64,000 bases of DNA. Origin: Desulfovermiculus halophilus DSM 18834 (lineage in GTDB: Bacteria > Desulfobacterota > Desulfovibrionia > Desulfovibrionales > Desulfothermaceae). This document shows positions 26,059 through 34,732 of this stretch, piece after piece. Positions within the stretch are counted from its first letter, which is position 1, and each line of letters starts with the position of its first letter. The stretch spans positions 1 through 64,000 of the forward strand of contig NZ_JIAK01000004.1 of assembly GCF_000620765.1 (NCBI RefSeq), in the 5' to 3' direction. A model generated the notes under the pieces. It was not told where the DNA came from and did no database searches. It saw only the letters and a list, made by a program, of their open reading frames with translations. A program made the position numbers and the translations under genes.

Positions 26059-26131
26059 TATTAATGAGGGCAAAAAGCTGTTTGCTTTTTGCGCGCTGCC
26101 CTGAAGCTGCGCGGGACGCACCTTCCCGCTT
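26059..26131. repeat. Hairpin repeat D, copy 2, upstream of secA
   Basis: TATTAATGAG, GCAAAAAGC...GCTTTTTGC and GCGCGCTGC are followed by a GC-rich hairpin, as at 7644-7715. The AAAAAG/CTTTTT hairpin differs from copy 1 by matching changes on both arms (GTTGTTTAC versus GCTGTTTGC), suggesting that pairing is kept. Confidence 0.6.
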
Positions 26132-26178
26132 TCGCCGGTGAGGTGCGTAAAAAATCAGCAAAGGCCGGAGAAAACGGC

Positions 26179-26667
26179 TCAGCCCTTCTTCTTGGCCTCG
26201 GCCATCTCCCGGTCCATATCCCGCTTTACGGCCCGCTGCTTCAGCTCTTCCCGCTGGTCGTGGACCTTTTTCCCCTTGGCCAGGGCAATTTCTATTTTGA
26301 CCAAAGATTTCCTCAGATACATGGATATGGGGATCACGGTCAAACCCTTCTGCTCCACCTTGCCCCGCAGGAGATCGATCTCCCGCTTGTGCAGCAGGAG
26401 CTTTCGGTCCCGGTCCGGATCATGCCCGGCATATCCGGCGTTTTCATAGGCCGCGATGTGCATTCCGGTCACAAAGGCCTCTCCGCGGGCAAAACGGATA
26501 TAGCTGTCCTTGAAGCTGACCCGGCCGGCCCGGATGGATTTCATCTCCGATCCGGTCAGCTCCACCCCGGCCTCATAGCGGTCAAAGATGTCGTACAGCC
26601 GCCGGGCGTTCTTGTTCTGGGCCACGATCTTGACTGCTGATTGCCTGGCCCTGCTCTTGTGGGACAT
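26179..26667 (-). CDS. smpB: SsrA-binding protein SmpB
   Basis: This 162-residue protein binds tmRNA and delivers it to stalled ribosomes. It has the N-terminal VAQNKNARRLYDIFDRYEAGVELTGSEMKSIR, the ARGEAFVTGMHIAAYE core and the Lys/Arg-rich C-terminal tail (GKKVHDQREELKQRAVKRD). Length and order match the family. The tmRNA gene itself is not in the window. Confidence 0.97.
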   Translation of the reverse strand: MSHKSRARQSAVKIVAQNKNARRLYDIFDRYEAGVELTGSEMKSIRAGRVSFKDSYIRFARGEAFVTGMHIAAYENAGYAGHDPDRDRKLLLHKREIDLLRGKVEQKGLTVIPISMYLRKSLVKIEIALAKGKKVHDQREELKQRAVKRDMDREMAEAKKKG

Positions 26668-26759
26668 GCCTGTATCTCAATCCTTGTTTGGGTGTCGGCC
26701 TTCTCCAGCCGGCCTGGAATGATCCCGTCCTTGGTCCAGGTGGAGCCCGGGAAGCCAAA

Positions 26760-26826
26760 ACTCTTCGACGTAGCCTGTGGATCTTTGGGGTTTGCCGTCT
26801 CTTCTGTGTGCCCACTTTCGGCCCGG
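26760..26826. repeat. MITE-like repeat A, partial inverted copy A5
   Basis: CTCTTCGACGTAGCCTGTGG through GTGTGCCCACTTTCGGCCCGG is the reverse complement of the 3' part of the longer forms (copies A3, A4, A6, A7). The other terminus is lost or degenerate and no target duplication is seen. It fills most of the smpB-ptsI gap. Confidence 0.7.
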
Positions 26827-26890
26827 ACGCGGAGCACGGGCATCCGGGGCCGGTATCCAGCTTAGACGGCGAGTATCCCGGGACTTGCGC

Positions 26891-28669
26891 CTACTCTTCC
26901 TCCTCTTCCAGAATCGAGGAGTGAAACTGCAGCTCGTCCGGGAAGCGCTTGAATATGGTCTCCCGGACCAGCTTGTTGCTCTCGGATACCGAGTCCAGGC
27001 GCAGGATCCGGGTCAAAAGATCCGCGCATTCCTCCATGGTCAGCTTGCGCAGGATGCGCTTGATCCAGGGAATGGACTGGGGATTCAGGCTCAGGCTGTC
27101 CACATGCATGCCGATCAGGATCGGCAGGCAGTAGGGATCCGAAGCCATTTCCCCGCACATGCTGACCTCGATCCCGGCCTTGTGCCCGGCGTCCACCACC
27201 CGCTTTATGCTTCGGAGCAGGGCCGGATGCAGGGGCTGATACAGATGCGAGACATACTTGTTGGTCCGGTCGATCCCCAGGGAGTATTGGATCAGATCGT
27301 TGGTCCCGATGCTGAAGAAATCCACATACCGGGCCAGAATGTCGGCAATCATGACTGCGGACGGGAGCTCGATCATGATGCCCACCGGGATCTCGGCATC
27401 AAAGGCCAGCCCTTCGGCGGCCAGCTCCTCCTTGGTCTGGTCCAGAACGGACAGCACCTCCCGCAGCTCGCCCAGGCCGGATATCATTGGAAACATCAGG
27501 GAGATATTCCCCGCCTGACTGGCCCGGAGGATGGCCCGCAGCTGGGTCTTGAAGATATCCTGGTGCCGGAGGCAAAAACGGACCGCCCGCAGCCCGAGAA
27601 CCGGATTGGCCTCCTCCAGATGCTCGAACCCATGGCCGAGCTTGTCCCCCCCTGCATCCAGGGTCCGGATGACCAGCCGCCGGGGGTGCAGAATGGAGGC
27701 CAGGTCCCGGTACTCCTCGATCAGCTCCTGCTCGGTGGGCAGCTCAACCCGGTACAGATAGCTGTATTCAGTCCGGTACAGCCCCACCCCGTCCCCGGAG
27801 TAATCCAGAACCTTGCTGACTTCCTCGAACAGCTCAATGTTGGCGTGCAGCTGCACCCGGTGCCCGTCCCTGGTTTCCGCCGGAAGATCCCGCTTGCGGA
27901 TGACCTCCTTCTGATAGGCCTCAAAGCTGTACTTCAGATCCGTGTACTGGGTGAGCTCGGTCTCGTCCGGGTCGATGACGATCTGCCCCCGGAACCCGTC
28001 CACGACAATGAACTGATTGTCGGACACCGAGGACTCCAAATCCTCCACCCCGACCACGGCCGGAATCTCCAGGGTCCGGGCCAGTATTGCCACATGGGAG
28101 GTCCTTCCTCCCTGGGCGGTGGCAAAGGCCATGATCTTGCTCACGTCCAGCTCCACCGTATCAGCCGGACTCAGGTCGTGGGCGATGAGGATCACCCTGG
28201 AGGTTATGGACTTGATGCTGTCGTTGTTGCCCAAAAGCTGGTTCATGACCCTCCGGGTCAGCAGTCGCAGCTCCTGGACCCGGGCCCGGAAATACTCGTC
28301 CTCGATACCCTGAAAAGAGCTCTCGATATCAGCCACGCCTTTTTCCAGGGCCCATTCGGCATTTAAATGCATGTCCCGGATGTAGTGCTCTGTTGCCTGG
28401 CGCAGCTTCGGGTCCTTCAGGACCATGATATGGGTATCCAGGATGGCGGCATGATCGCTCTGTTCCCTGGGGATCTGTTTCCGGATCTGCTGCAGGCTTT
28501 CCAGGGCCTGGGCAAAGGCCTGATTCAGCCTGGCGGTCTCCACCTCCACCAGATCCTGGGAGATGCTCTGCATAGGTGCCAGGCAATAGTGGCCCTGACT
28601 CAAGAGATAGGCCCGTCCGATGGAAATCCCGGCCGAGACCGGAATGCCGTGCAGAATCTTTGCCGCCAT
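26891..28669 (-). CDS. ptsI: Phosphoenolpyruvate-protein phosphotransferase (PTS enzyme I)
   Basis: This 592-residue enzyme I takes phosphate from PEP and passes it to HPr. The phosphorylated histidine is in GGRTSHVAILAR (His192). The PEP-binding domain has TLDAGGDK, FPMISG and EVSMCGEMA with the catalytic Cys. It is the last gene of the long minus-strand run from ffh and starts two bases after the HPr stop codon. With only an IID gene alongside, its role may be regulatory. Confidence 0.96.
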   Translation of the reverse strand: MAAKILHGIPVSAGISIGRAYLLSQGHYCLAPMQSISQDLVEVETARLNQAFAQALESLQQIRKQIPREQSDHAAILDTHIMVLKDPKLRQATEHYIRDMHLNAEWALEKGVADIESSFQGIEDEYFRARVQELRLLTRRVMNQLLGNNDSIKSITSRVILIAHDLSPADTVELDVSKIMAFATAQGGRTSHVAILARTLEIPAVVGVEDLESSVSDNQFIVVDGFRGQIVIDPDETELTQYTDLKYSFEAYQKEVIRKRDLPAETRDGHRVQLHANIELFEEVSKVLDYSGDGVGLYRTEYSYLYRVELPTEQELIEEYRDLASILHPRRLVIRTLDAGGDKLGHGFEHLEEANPVLGLRAVRFCLRHQDIFKTQLRAILRASQAGNISLMFPMISGLGELREVLSVLDQTKEELAAEGLAFDAEIPVGIMIELPSAVMIADILARYVDFFSIGTNDLIQYSLGIDRTNKYVSHLYQPLHPALLRSIKRVVDAGHKAGIEVSMCGEMASDPYCLPILIGMHVDSLSLNPQSIPWIKRILRKLTMEECADLLTRILRLDSVSESNKLVRETIFKRFPDELQFHSSILEEEEE

Positions 28670-28671
28670 GG

Positions 28672-28947
28672 TCAGCTCTCCCCGAACCCATCCAGAAAAA
28701 ACCGCTCCAAATGGCCTATGGCTTTCTCCGCATCCTGTCCTTCGGCCTGCAAGGTTATGCTCTTTCCCCTGCCCGCAGCCAGGCTGAGGATGTCCAGGAC
28801 GCTCTTGGCATCCGCCTCCATCGTCCCCACCTTGAGCTTGATCCGGGCGGAAAACTTGGCCGCCTCCTGGGCGATCTGGGCCGCCGGTCTGGCGTGCAGC
28901 CCCAGCTCATTGCGTATATATACCTGCTTGCTTATCGAGTCGGTCAT
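28672..28947 (-). CDS. ptsH: Phosphocarrier protein HPr
   Basis: This 91-residue HPr has the active-site NELGLHARPAAQ (His18) and a serine in the regulatory region (KSVLDILSLAAGRG, Ser49), the site HPr kinase would use where present. No hprK gene is in the window. ATG 28947 gives the family N-terminus. It is sandwiched between the IID gene and ptsI. Confidence 0.95.
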   Translation of the reverse strand: MTDSISKQVYIRNELGLHARPAAQIAQEAAKFSARIKLKVGTMEADAKSVLDILSLAAGRGKSITLQAEGQDAEKAIGHLERFFLDGFGES

Positions 28948-28991
28948 GGTCGTATTCACTGCAAAGCTTCCAAGGCGCGTGTTCTCCAGCC

Positions 28992-29735
28992 TCACCCCAG
29001 TTTCTGCACACTCTGCCACACCATCCATCCCAGTATGCATGCGGCCACAATCCCCTCCCGGGGCAGCAGCCCCCGGAACACCAGCCAGGCCGCCCCGCCG
29101 AGCAGGGCGCTGGACCCAGCAAACCACAAAGGATGCAGGGGGAATGGATAGATCAGGACCCAGACCAGGACCACTCCCACGGCATTGGCCAGCTTGATCC
29201 AGTACCCCCAGTACATCAGATTCATCTGCCGGAGCTGCTGGAAAAAGGCCAGCCCCCTGCTGAACCCAAGCCAGAAGGTCACCCCCTTGAAGACCTGCAG
29301 GCCCGCAAACCCTCCGCCCAGCCAGGCCATGGCCGCTCCGTGGCATCCGCAAAGCAAAAGGAGGATCATGCCCAGGGACCAGAACACCTGCAGTGATCCG
29401 CCGAAAAAGGAATCCCCCAGCCCGGACAGGGTGTAGGTTGCCGTGCTTTGGAAGCTGTCCTGGGCTGTGGATGGGAGCATGCCCTGGGCGATATTCCGCT
29501 CCAGGAACAGAAAGGCCCCAACCAGAAGTGGCGTAAAGTAGGGATGGGTGTTGTACAGACGAACGTAGCGGCTCCTGGCTGCCTGCAGCTCCCCCCCCGA
29601 CTGGTGGATGGCCTGCAGGCCAGGATCCATGGCATAAGCCAGGCCGATGTTCTGCAGCCCCCGGGTGTTGAAGTTGGCGCCCACAAGGTAGGTGCGGGCA
29701 AAACACTTCATCAGGTTTCGCCAGGTGAGCGTCAC
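28992..29735 (-). CDS. PTS system mannose/fructose/sorbose family IID component
   Basis: This 247-residue protein is related to ManZ. It has an N-terminal cytoplasmic part with RTYLVGANFNTRGLQNIGLAYAMDP and RLYNTHPYFTPLLVGAFLFLE, and then C-terminal hydrophobic segments. IID works with IIC as the sugar channel and needs IIA and IIB for phosphorylation. None of those are in the window, so sugar uptake from this locus alone is unlikely. Its start overlaps the rsmI stop by 4 bp. Confidence 0.88.
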   Translation of the reverse strand: MTLTWRNLMKCFARTYLVGANFNTRGLQNIGLAYAMDPGLQAIHQSGGELQAARSRYVRLYNTHPYFTPLLVGAFLFLERNIAQGMLPSTAQDSFQSTATYTLSGLGDSFFGGSLQVFWSLGMILLLLCGCHGAAMAWLGGGFAGLQVFKGVTFWLGFSRGLAFFQQLRQMNLMYWGYWIKLANAVGVVLVWVLIYPFPLHPLWFAGSSALLGGAAWLVFRGLLPREGIVAACILGWMVWQSVQKLG

Positions 29736-30607
29736 GATTCCTCCGCTTCCGGTCCCTTGCCCTGTACCTGACGCAGAAACAGCTCATACAAGGCCTTTTT
29801 CCCCCAGCCGGACACCCGGGGCAGGGTTTGTTCGACCACATCCCGGGCCCCGGCTTCCGGGGTCCGGACCTCGCGCATGACCCGAACCACGTCCTCTTGC
29901 CGGGTTGCTCCCTGTTCCCTGGCTCCGGGAGCAACCAGAACAGTAACCTCTCCCAGGAGTTCGGACAATGCCGGCCGGTCTGATCCCAGGGTGAGAAAGA
30001 GAAACTCCTCGTGCTTTTTGGTCAGCTCCCGGGCGATGCACACCTCCCGCTCTCCCAGGGCAGTCCCCAGCTCATCCAGGGTTGCCTCCAGCCGGCTGGC
30101 CCGTTCGAAAAAGACCAGAGTAATCTGAAGCCTAGCATACTGGGCGAATAGACGCCTTTTCTCCCCGGATTTACGAGGCACAAAGCCCAGAAAGGCGTAT
30201 GGATACGGTGGAAGACCACTGGCCATGAGGGCTGTTGCCGGCGCACTCGGCCCGGGCACCGGACTGACCCGGACCCCGGCCTTGCGGCAGGCCCGGACCA
30301 GCATATACCCTGGATCGGACAGTAAAGGCGTCCCGGCGCTGCTGACCAGAGCCGCTGTCTGTCCCTGCTCCAGCAGGCTCAGGACCTGCGCAACCCGGGC
30401 CTGCTCGTTGTGCTCAAAGAGGCTGAGCAGACGCGGCCCGGATATGCCGCACATATCCAGCAACCGGCCGGTTCTGCGGGTATCCTCGGCCAGAACCACA
30501 TCCACGGAAGCCAGGACCTCCGCTGCCCGGTGGGACAGGTCACCAAGGTTGCCAATTGGAGTGGCCACGACCCACAGGATGGGAGGCTGTGAAGGCATTG
30601 GGCACAT
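29732..30607 (-). CDS. rsmI: 16S rRNA 2'-O-ribose C1402 methyltransferase
   Basis: This protein of about 291 residues is of the tetrapyrrole-methylase superfamily. It has [63 protein letters not shown] and FERASRLEATLDELG, all RsmI signatures. It methylates C1402 in the decoding centre of 16S rRNA. The exact start is uncertain: ATG 30607 or 30598. The first 68 bp overlap the yraN 3' end. Confidence 0.95.
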   Translation of the reverse strand: MCPMPSQPPILWVVATPIGNLGDLSHRAAEVLASVDVVLAEDTRRTGRLLDMCGISGPRLLSLFEHNEQARVAQVLSLLEQGQTAALVSSAGTPLLSDPGYMLVRACRKAGVRVSPVPGPSAPATALMASGLPPYPYAFLGFVPRKSGEKRRLFAQYARLQITLVFFERASRLEATLDELGTALGEREVCIARELTKKHEEFLFLTLGSDRPALSELLGEVTVLVAPGAREQGATRQEDVVRVMREVRTPEAGARDVVEQTLPRVSGWGKKALYELFLRQVQGKGPEAEES

Positions 30608-30944
30608 GATCGACCTGACAGTGGTGGGTTTGCAGGTAGACAGAAACCAGGTCAAAGCGGGATTGAACGTGCCACAGCTTGCGCTGGCTCAAAAAAAGGC
30701 TTGCCGACTTGATCAGCTTGGTCTGCTTGCGCTGAGTCAAGGCCTCGGCCGGAGTTTCCAGAGTTGCCGTACTCCTGGTCTTGACCTCCACAAAGACCAC
30801 AGTATCCCGGATGCGGCAGATGAGATCCAGCTCCCCGCACCGGCATCTCCAGTTCATCTCGAGCACTTCATACCCCTGGCTTCCGAGAAAGGCTCGAGCC
30901 ATCTCCTCGCCCAATTGTCCGTGCCTTAGATGCCGGGCAACCAT
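30540..30944 (-). CDS. YraN family endonuclease-like protein
   Basis: This 134-residue UPF0102 protein has [48 protein letters not shown] and the terminal RFDLVSV. It therefore keeps the E-x-D-x(n)-E-V-K acidic/lysine triad of the restriction-nuclease fold. The function is unresolved in the family. It overlaps rnhB upstream and rsmI downstream, a conserved arrangement. Confidence 0.93.
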   Translation of the reverse strand: MVARHLRHGQLGEEMARAFLGSQGYEVLEMNWRCRCGELDLICRIRDTVVFVEVKTRSTATLETPAEALTQRKQTKLIKSASLFLSQRKLWHVQSRFDLVSVYLQTHHCQVDHVPNAFTASHPVGRGHSNWQPW

Positions 30945-31588
30945 CGCTGCCTGTCCTCCAGAAAACGGCGGACCGGTGCAAAGGAGCGGCGGTGCATCCG
31001 GCAGGGCCCCAGCTCCCGCAACCTGCTCATGTGCTCCTTTGTCCCGTAGCCCTTGTGTCTGCCCAGCCCGTATCCGGGGTACTTGCGGTCCAGATGCGCC
31101 ATGAGCCGGTCCCGGAACACCTTGGCCAGGATGGAGGCCGCCGATATAGCGGGTTCTGTCTCGTCGCCTCCGGGAATACAACGGCAGGGGATATACAGAG
31201 GCGGTATTTGATTGCCGTCCACCAGGACCAGATCCGGCTGTACGCGCAGGGTGCCTACGGCCCGGCACATGGCCCGCATGGTGGCTTGAAGGATGTTGAT
31301 CCGATCGATCTCCTGCGGCCAGGCCAAGCCCAGGGACCAGGACAGGGCTGCATCCTTTATCCCGGCTTCCAGCTTCAGGCGCACCGGCGCGGAGAGCTTT
31401 TTGGAATCCTTGAGGCCCAGCCCGGGAACTCCGTCCCGGGGAAGGATCACAGCCGCGGTTACCACCGGACCGGCCAGACAGCCGCGTCCCGCCTCGTCGA
31501 CGCCGGCCCAGGTCCCTTTCAGCGGGGTCCGGTGATCATCCGGAATCGAAGCGTTTCCGGTGATCCGGCGTGCGTCTGTCAGATCCAC
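30926..31588 (-). CDS. rnhB: Ribonuclease HII
   Basis: This 220-residue enzyme removes RNA from RNA-DNA hybrids and misincorporated ribonucleotides. The catalytic acids are in [15 protein letters not shown] (D-E), LVDGN and [13 protein letters not shown]. The start at GTG 31588 is the longest reasonable one; no strong ribosome site is visible, but the gene is within an operon. It overlaps yraN by 19 bp. Confidence 0.95.
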   Translation of the reverse strand: MDLTDARRITGNASIPDDHRTPLKGTWAGVDEAGRGCLAGPVVTAAVILPRDGVPGLGLKDSKKLSAPVRLKLEAGIKDAALSWSLGLAWPQEIDRINILQATMRAMCRAVGTLRVQPDLVLVDGNQIPPLYIPCRCIPGGDETEPAISAASILAKVFRDRLMAHLDRKYPGYGLGRHKGYGTKEHMSRLRELGPCRMHRRSFAPVRRFLEDRQRWLPGI

Positions 31589-31610
31589 AAAGGAAGCCGC
31601 GGGGTATTGC

Positions 31611-31639
31611 GGAAGGAGGCGCGCAGGCCGCCTCCTTCC
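31611..31639 (-). other. 11-bp perfect hairpin between rplS and rnhB
   Basis: GGAAGGAGGCG pairs perfectly with CGCCTCCTTCC around seven bases. On the minus strand it is not followed by a U run, so it looks more like an attenuator, processing site or mRNA-stability element than a full terminator, reducing rnhB expression relative to rplS. Confidence 0.6.
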
Positions 31640-31652
31640 GGTCTGGTAATCA

Positions 31653-32003
31653 TCAGCCGCGGGTATCCCGGGGCTTGATCCGGGCCGCCTTGCCCTTCAG
31701 ATTCCGGAGATAGTAGATCCGGCTCTGGCGCACCTTGCCCCGGCTCACCACCTCGATCTTTTCAATGGAAGGGGCGTGCAGGGGAAACACCCGCTCCACA
31801 CCGATTCCACCGGAGATCTTGCGCACGGTGAACGTGGCGTTGGTCGTCCCCTTGCGCATCCGGATAACCGTGCCCTTGAAGACCTGAATCCGTTCCTTTT
31901 CCCCTTCGATGATCCGGATATGCACATTCACCGTATCCCCGGCCCGGAACTGGGGTACGTCGATGCGCATGTGCTCCTGTTCAATCCTTCGCAAAGCGTC
32001 CAT
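31653..32003 (-). CDS. rplS: Ribosomal protein L19
   Basis: This 116-residue L19 has [30 protein letters not shown] and [18 protein letters not shown], ending [12 protein letters not shown]. It lies at the 30S-50S interface. The 180-nt leader between trmD and rplS can fold CCGCA...TGCGG with an inner GGGC-TTTT-GCCC hairpin and contains a nine-U stretch. Confidence 0.98.
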   Translation of the reverse strand: MDALRRIEQEHMRIDVPQFRAGDTVNVHIRIIEGEKERIQVFKGTVIRMRKGTTNATFTVRKISGGIGVERVFPLHAPSIEKIEVVSRGKVRQSRIYYLRNLKGKAARIKPRDTRG

Positions 32004-32182
32004 GGCGTCTCCTTACAAAATTCGTATTTGCTCCGTCCCGCAGGGCAAAAGCCCGAAGTGCGGACCGGCCCTGGACAAAAAAAAATCCCCGGCCGCATGT
32101 TCAGCTCCAGCCTGAAAGCCGACCCCCGCTACCGCTGTCATCTGCCGCGTATCACCTCTGCCCCGGGATGCGTGACCCAGGA

Positions 32183-33460
32183 CTAGCGGACATCGCCCAG
32201 GATGCGGTCCACGGCGATGGCCGCCGCACTGCGCACCGAGAGATGATTGTAGGCATCAAAACAGCGGATGGGGCGCAGGATCTCGTCCGTCTGGTCCATC
32301 ACCTGCTGAGCCAGCCCCGACCCGGTGCCCAGCAGAAGCAGGACAGGTCCCTCTTCCAGCCGCCGGCGAAGGGCTGAACAGGGGCTTCCCCCTTCATCCC
32401 TGGCGCTGGTGCCCACAACCCACGGCTCCTTTCCGGTTACCTGCCGGATATGCTCCACGACCTCCTGGATCTCGGAGCATATCCTCACCCCCTGCACAGC
32501 CGCGGTCCGGTCCGGATTGGCCTTTCGTCCCGGACCGGTGCGCCAGTGATCCAGAAGCCGTGCGGCCAGGGCCTGCTGGTCCTGCAACGGGGTGGTCAGA
32601 TAATATCCCCCCAACCCGTAGGAGTGAGAAACTCGGGCTATATCGTGGATGTCCAGATTTGTCAAAGAGACAGCGGCCACCTCCCCCTGCTTGGTGCGCA
32701 CCGGCCAATGGACCAGGGCCACATACAGGTTCCGGCCCAGCCTGGTCCGGGACTGCCCGCGCAGGTACCGGATATCCTGGGGACTGAGCTCGGTGTGCTC
32801 CAACAGATCCGGGCGGCAGCGCCGGGTGGCCGTCAGGGACTGCTCCCGGCGCCAGGCTGCAATCCGGGCATGGTCTCCGGACAGCAGAACCTGGGGGACG
32901 GCCTTTCCGGAGTACTCTCTGGGCCTGGTATAATGCGGATACTCGAGCAGTCCGGAGGCAAAGCTCTCCTCCTGGGTGGATTCCTCGCAGCCCATGTAAT
33001 GGGCCTGCAGCCTGGTCACGGCCTCCAGGACGCACAGGGCAGCGCTTTCTCCCCCGTTGAGCACGAAATCCCCCACGCACAGGGGCTGCGCCCCGGTCAG
33101 CTCCCCAAACCGGGCATCAATGCCCTCATACCGCCCGCAGACCAGGGTGATGACCTCATCTCCAGCCAGCTCCTGAGCTGTCTGCTGATTGAATATGGGC
33201 CCCTGGGGAGTGAGCACCACCAGCCGGCCCGGACTGGAGATGCTGTTCACAGCCCGCAACAGGGGCTGAAGGGCCATGACCATCCCCGGTCCGCCTCCGT
33301 AGGGCCGATCGTCCACGCTCCGGTGTCGGTCCAGGGCAAAATCCCGGGGGTTGATCAGGGACGTGGACACGATGCCCCGGTCCCGGGCCTTGCCCATCAG
33401 CCCGCAGTCCAAAGGCGAGTCAAAGAACTGGGGGAATATGGTCAGGATATTAAAATGCAT
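32183..33460 (-). CDS. trmD: tRNA (guanine-N1)-methyltransferase fused to a second SPOUT-type methyltransferase domain
   Basis: Residues 1-240 are TrmD (MHFNILTIFPQFFDSPLDCGLMGKA, VVLTPQG, YEGIDARF, GDFVLNGGESAALCVLE), which makes m1G37 in tRNAs. The protein continues to 425 residues with a second domain of PF09936 type: LYVALVHWPVRTKQGEVAAVSLTNLDIHDIAR, YYLTTPL, VGTSARDEG and a knot region GTGSGLAQQVMDQTDEILRPI. This fusion is typical of Desulfovibrionales relatives; the second domain's RNA target is unknown. It follows rimM after 21 bp. Confidence 0.93.
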   Translation of the reverse strand: MHFNILTIFPQFFDSPLDCGLMGKARDRGIVSTSLINPRDFALDRHRSVDDRPYGGGPGMVMALQPLLRAVNSISSPGRLVVLTPQGPIFNQQTAQELAGDEVITLVCGRYEGIDARFGELTGAQPLCVGDFVLNGGESAALCVLEAVTRLQAHYMGCEESTQEESFASGLLEYPHYTRPREYSGKAVPQVLLSGDHARIAAWRREQSLTATRRCRPDLLEHTELSPQDIRYLRGQSRTRLGRNLYVALVHWPVRTKQGEVAAVSLTNLDIHDIARVSHSYGLGGYYLTTPLQDQQALAARLLDHWRTGPGRKANPDRTAAVQGVRICSEIQEVVEHIRQVTGKEPWVVGTSARDEGGSPCSALRRRLEEGPVLLLLGTGSGLAQQVMDQTDEILRPIRCFDAYNHLSVRSAAAIAVDRILGDVR

Positions 33461-33481
33461 AGTCGGCCCGCTATCAGGTAG

Positions 33482-34075
33482 TCACCGCTTCTCCCTTCCC
33501 GAGGGTTCTGGGGGCGGCTCCGGTCCGTTCTCCTCAGTCTGATCCTGGGCATCATACAGCTCCAGCAGCCCGGGAGGCGGACAGACATAGGCCAGGGCCC
33601 TGTGCACATCTATCTCCCGGACAAACTCCGGCACAGCGGGCAGGAGGACCTCCCGGCCGGCCGGTGTTGCGATGGTCCACATCTCCTGGCCGGTCCGGTG
33701 GTCGACGGATTCGATCCGTCCCAGATACCCGCCGCTTTGCAGATACACAGCCGATCCCAGAAGCTCCAGGTCACGCAGGAGGTGGGCCGCAGAATCGGGC
33801 ACATCCCTGCGTCGAACCCAGACCTCGGCCCCCAGCCATTGCCTTGCCTGATCCCGCCCCTGGACGGATTCCAGGCTCACAAGCAACCCCTTGCTGTGCG
33901 AGCGGACCTGGCCAAGGACCTGTTGCCTGGGATGTCTGCCTTCGGTCTTCAGATAGATCCTGGACAGTTGGGCAATGAGAAAAGGGGAGTCTGCATACCA
34001 GGTGATGCAAAGCTCCCCTTTGAGTCCGTGGACCTTGATCACTTTGCCCACAGGCACAAAGCCTTTTTCGGACAT
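33482..34075 (-). CDS. rimM: Ribosome maturation factor RimM
   Basis: This 197-residue protein has the N-terminal VPVGKVIKVHGLKGELCI and a PRC-barrel half (HLLRDLELLGSAVYLQSGGYLGRIESV, REVLLPAVPEFVREID). It helps assemble the 30S head with S19 and processing of 16S rRNA. The Glu/Pro-rich last 25 residues are an unconserved tail. Confidence 0.95.
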   Translation of the reverse strand: MSEKGFVPVGKVIKVHGLKGELCITWYADSPFLIAQLSRIYLKTEGRHPRQQVLGQVRSHSKGLLVSLESVQGRDQARQWLGAEVWVRRRDVPDSAAHLLRDLELLGSAVYLQSGGYLGRIESVDHRTGQEMWTIATPAGREVLLPAVPEFVREIDVHRALAYVCPPPGLLELYDAQDQTEENGPEPPPEPSGREKR

Positions 34076-34102
34076 GGCTGCGGCCGCCGGACAGTAAGCT
34101 GC

Positions 34103-34336
34103 TTACTCGAGAATTTCCAAAACCACACGCTTCTGGGCCTTGGTGGAGACTGCGCCCAGGATGGTCCGCATGGCCCGGGCGGTTCTTCCCTGCCGGCCGA
34201 TGACCTTGCCCAGATCCTCCTTGGCTACGCGCAGCTCAATCACCGAAGTCTGCTCGCCTTCGACCTCAGCAACATCCACAGCATCCGGATTGTCCACCAA
34301 CGCCTTGGCCATGTACTCGATGAGCTCTCTGAACAT
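34103..34336 (-). CDS. khpA: KH-domain RNA-binding protein (KhpA)
   Basis: This 77-residue single KH domain has the GxxG loop in [20 protein letters not shown]. It begins [20 protein letters not shown], as KhpA proteins do. It binds RNA and is nearly always between rpsP and rimM, as here. Confidence 0.95.
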   Translation of the reverse strand: MFRELIEYMAKALVDNPDAVDVAEVEGEQTSVIELRVAKEDLGKVIGRQGRTARAMRTILGAVSTKAQKRVVLEILE

Positions 34337-34405
34337 ACGCCACCTCCGCGAGGGCTTCAGATTGTATCTGGAATCGGCGAGAGCCTGAACGCTGCAGCCG
34401 TCGGG

Positions 34406-34663
34406 CTATGAGGAGCTTTGGGCGTCAAATCCGGTCTTGGCCAGCAGGGACTTCACAGTCTGGGTCGGCTTTGCTCCCTGCTCCATCCACTTGCGCACCT
34501 TGTCGTGGTCCAGGTTGATCTCGTTGGGCTCAACCATTGGATTGTAGTACCCCAGATACTCCAGGGCCCTGCCGTCCCTGCGGGTTTCGCTGTTCATCGC
34601 CACCACTCGATAGAAGGGGCGTTTCTTGGATCCCAAACGTGTCAGACGCAGTCGTAAAGCCAT
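34406..34663 (-). CDS. rpsP: Ribosomal protein S16
   Basis: This 85-residue protein begins [21 protein letters not shown] and contains [14 protein letters not shown]. It is complete compared with bacterial S16 and sits between ffh and khpA. Confidence 0.98.
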   Translation of the reverse strand: MALRLRLTRLGSKKRPFYRVVAMNSETRRDGRALEYLGYYNPMVEPNEINLDHDKVRKWMEQGAKPTQTVKSLLAKTGFDAQSSS

Positions 34664-34732
34664 GAGTGTGTTTCCCCCCGTTACGTAGAGATGTTCTTCT
34701 GCAGATTGTAATCATGCCGGAAAAAGAAGCAA

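Noticed and set aside
28672-29934. A 420-codon minus-strand frame containing HPr
   Set aside because: Only its last 91 codons are HPr; the upstream part is out-of-frame sequence of the IID and rsmI genes.
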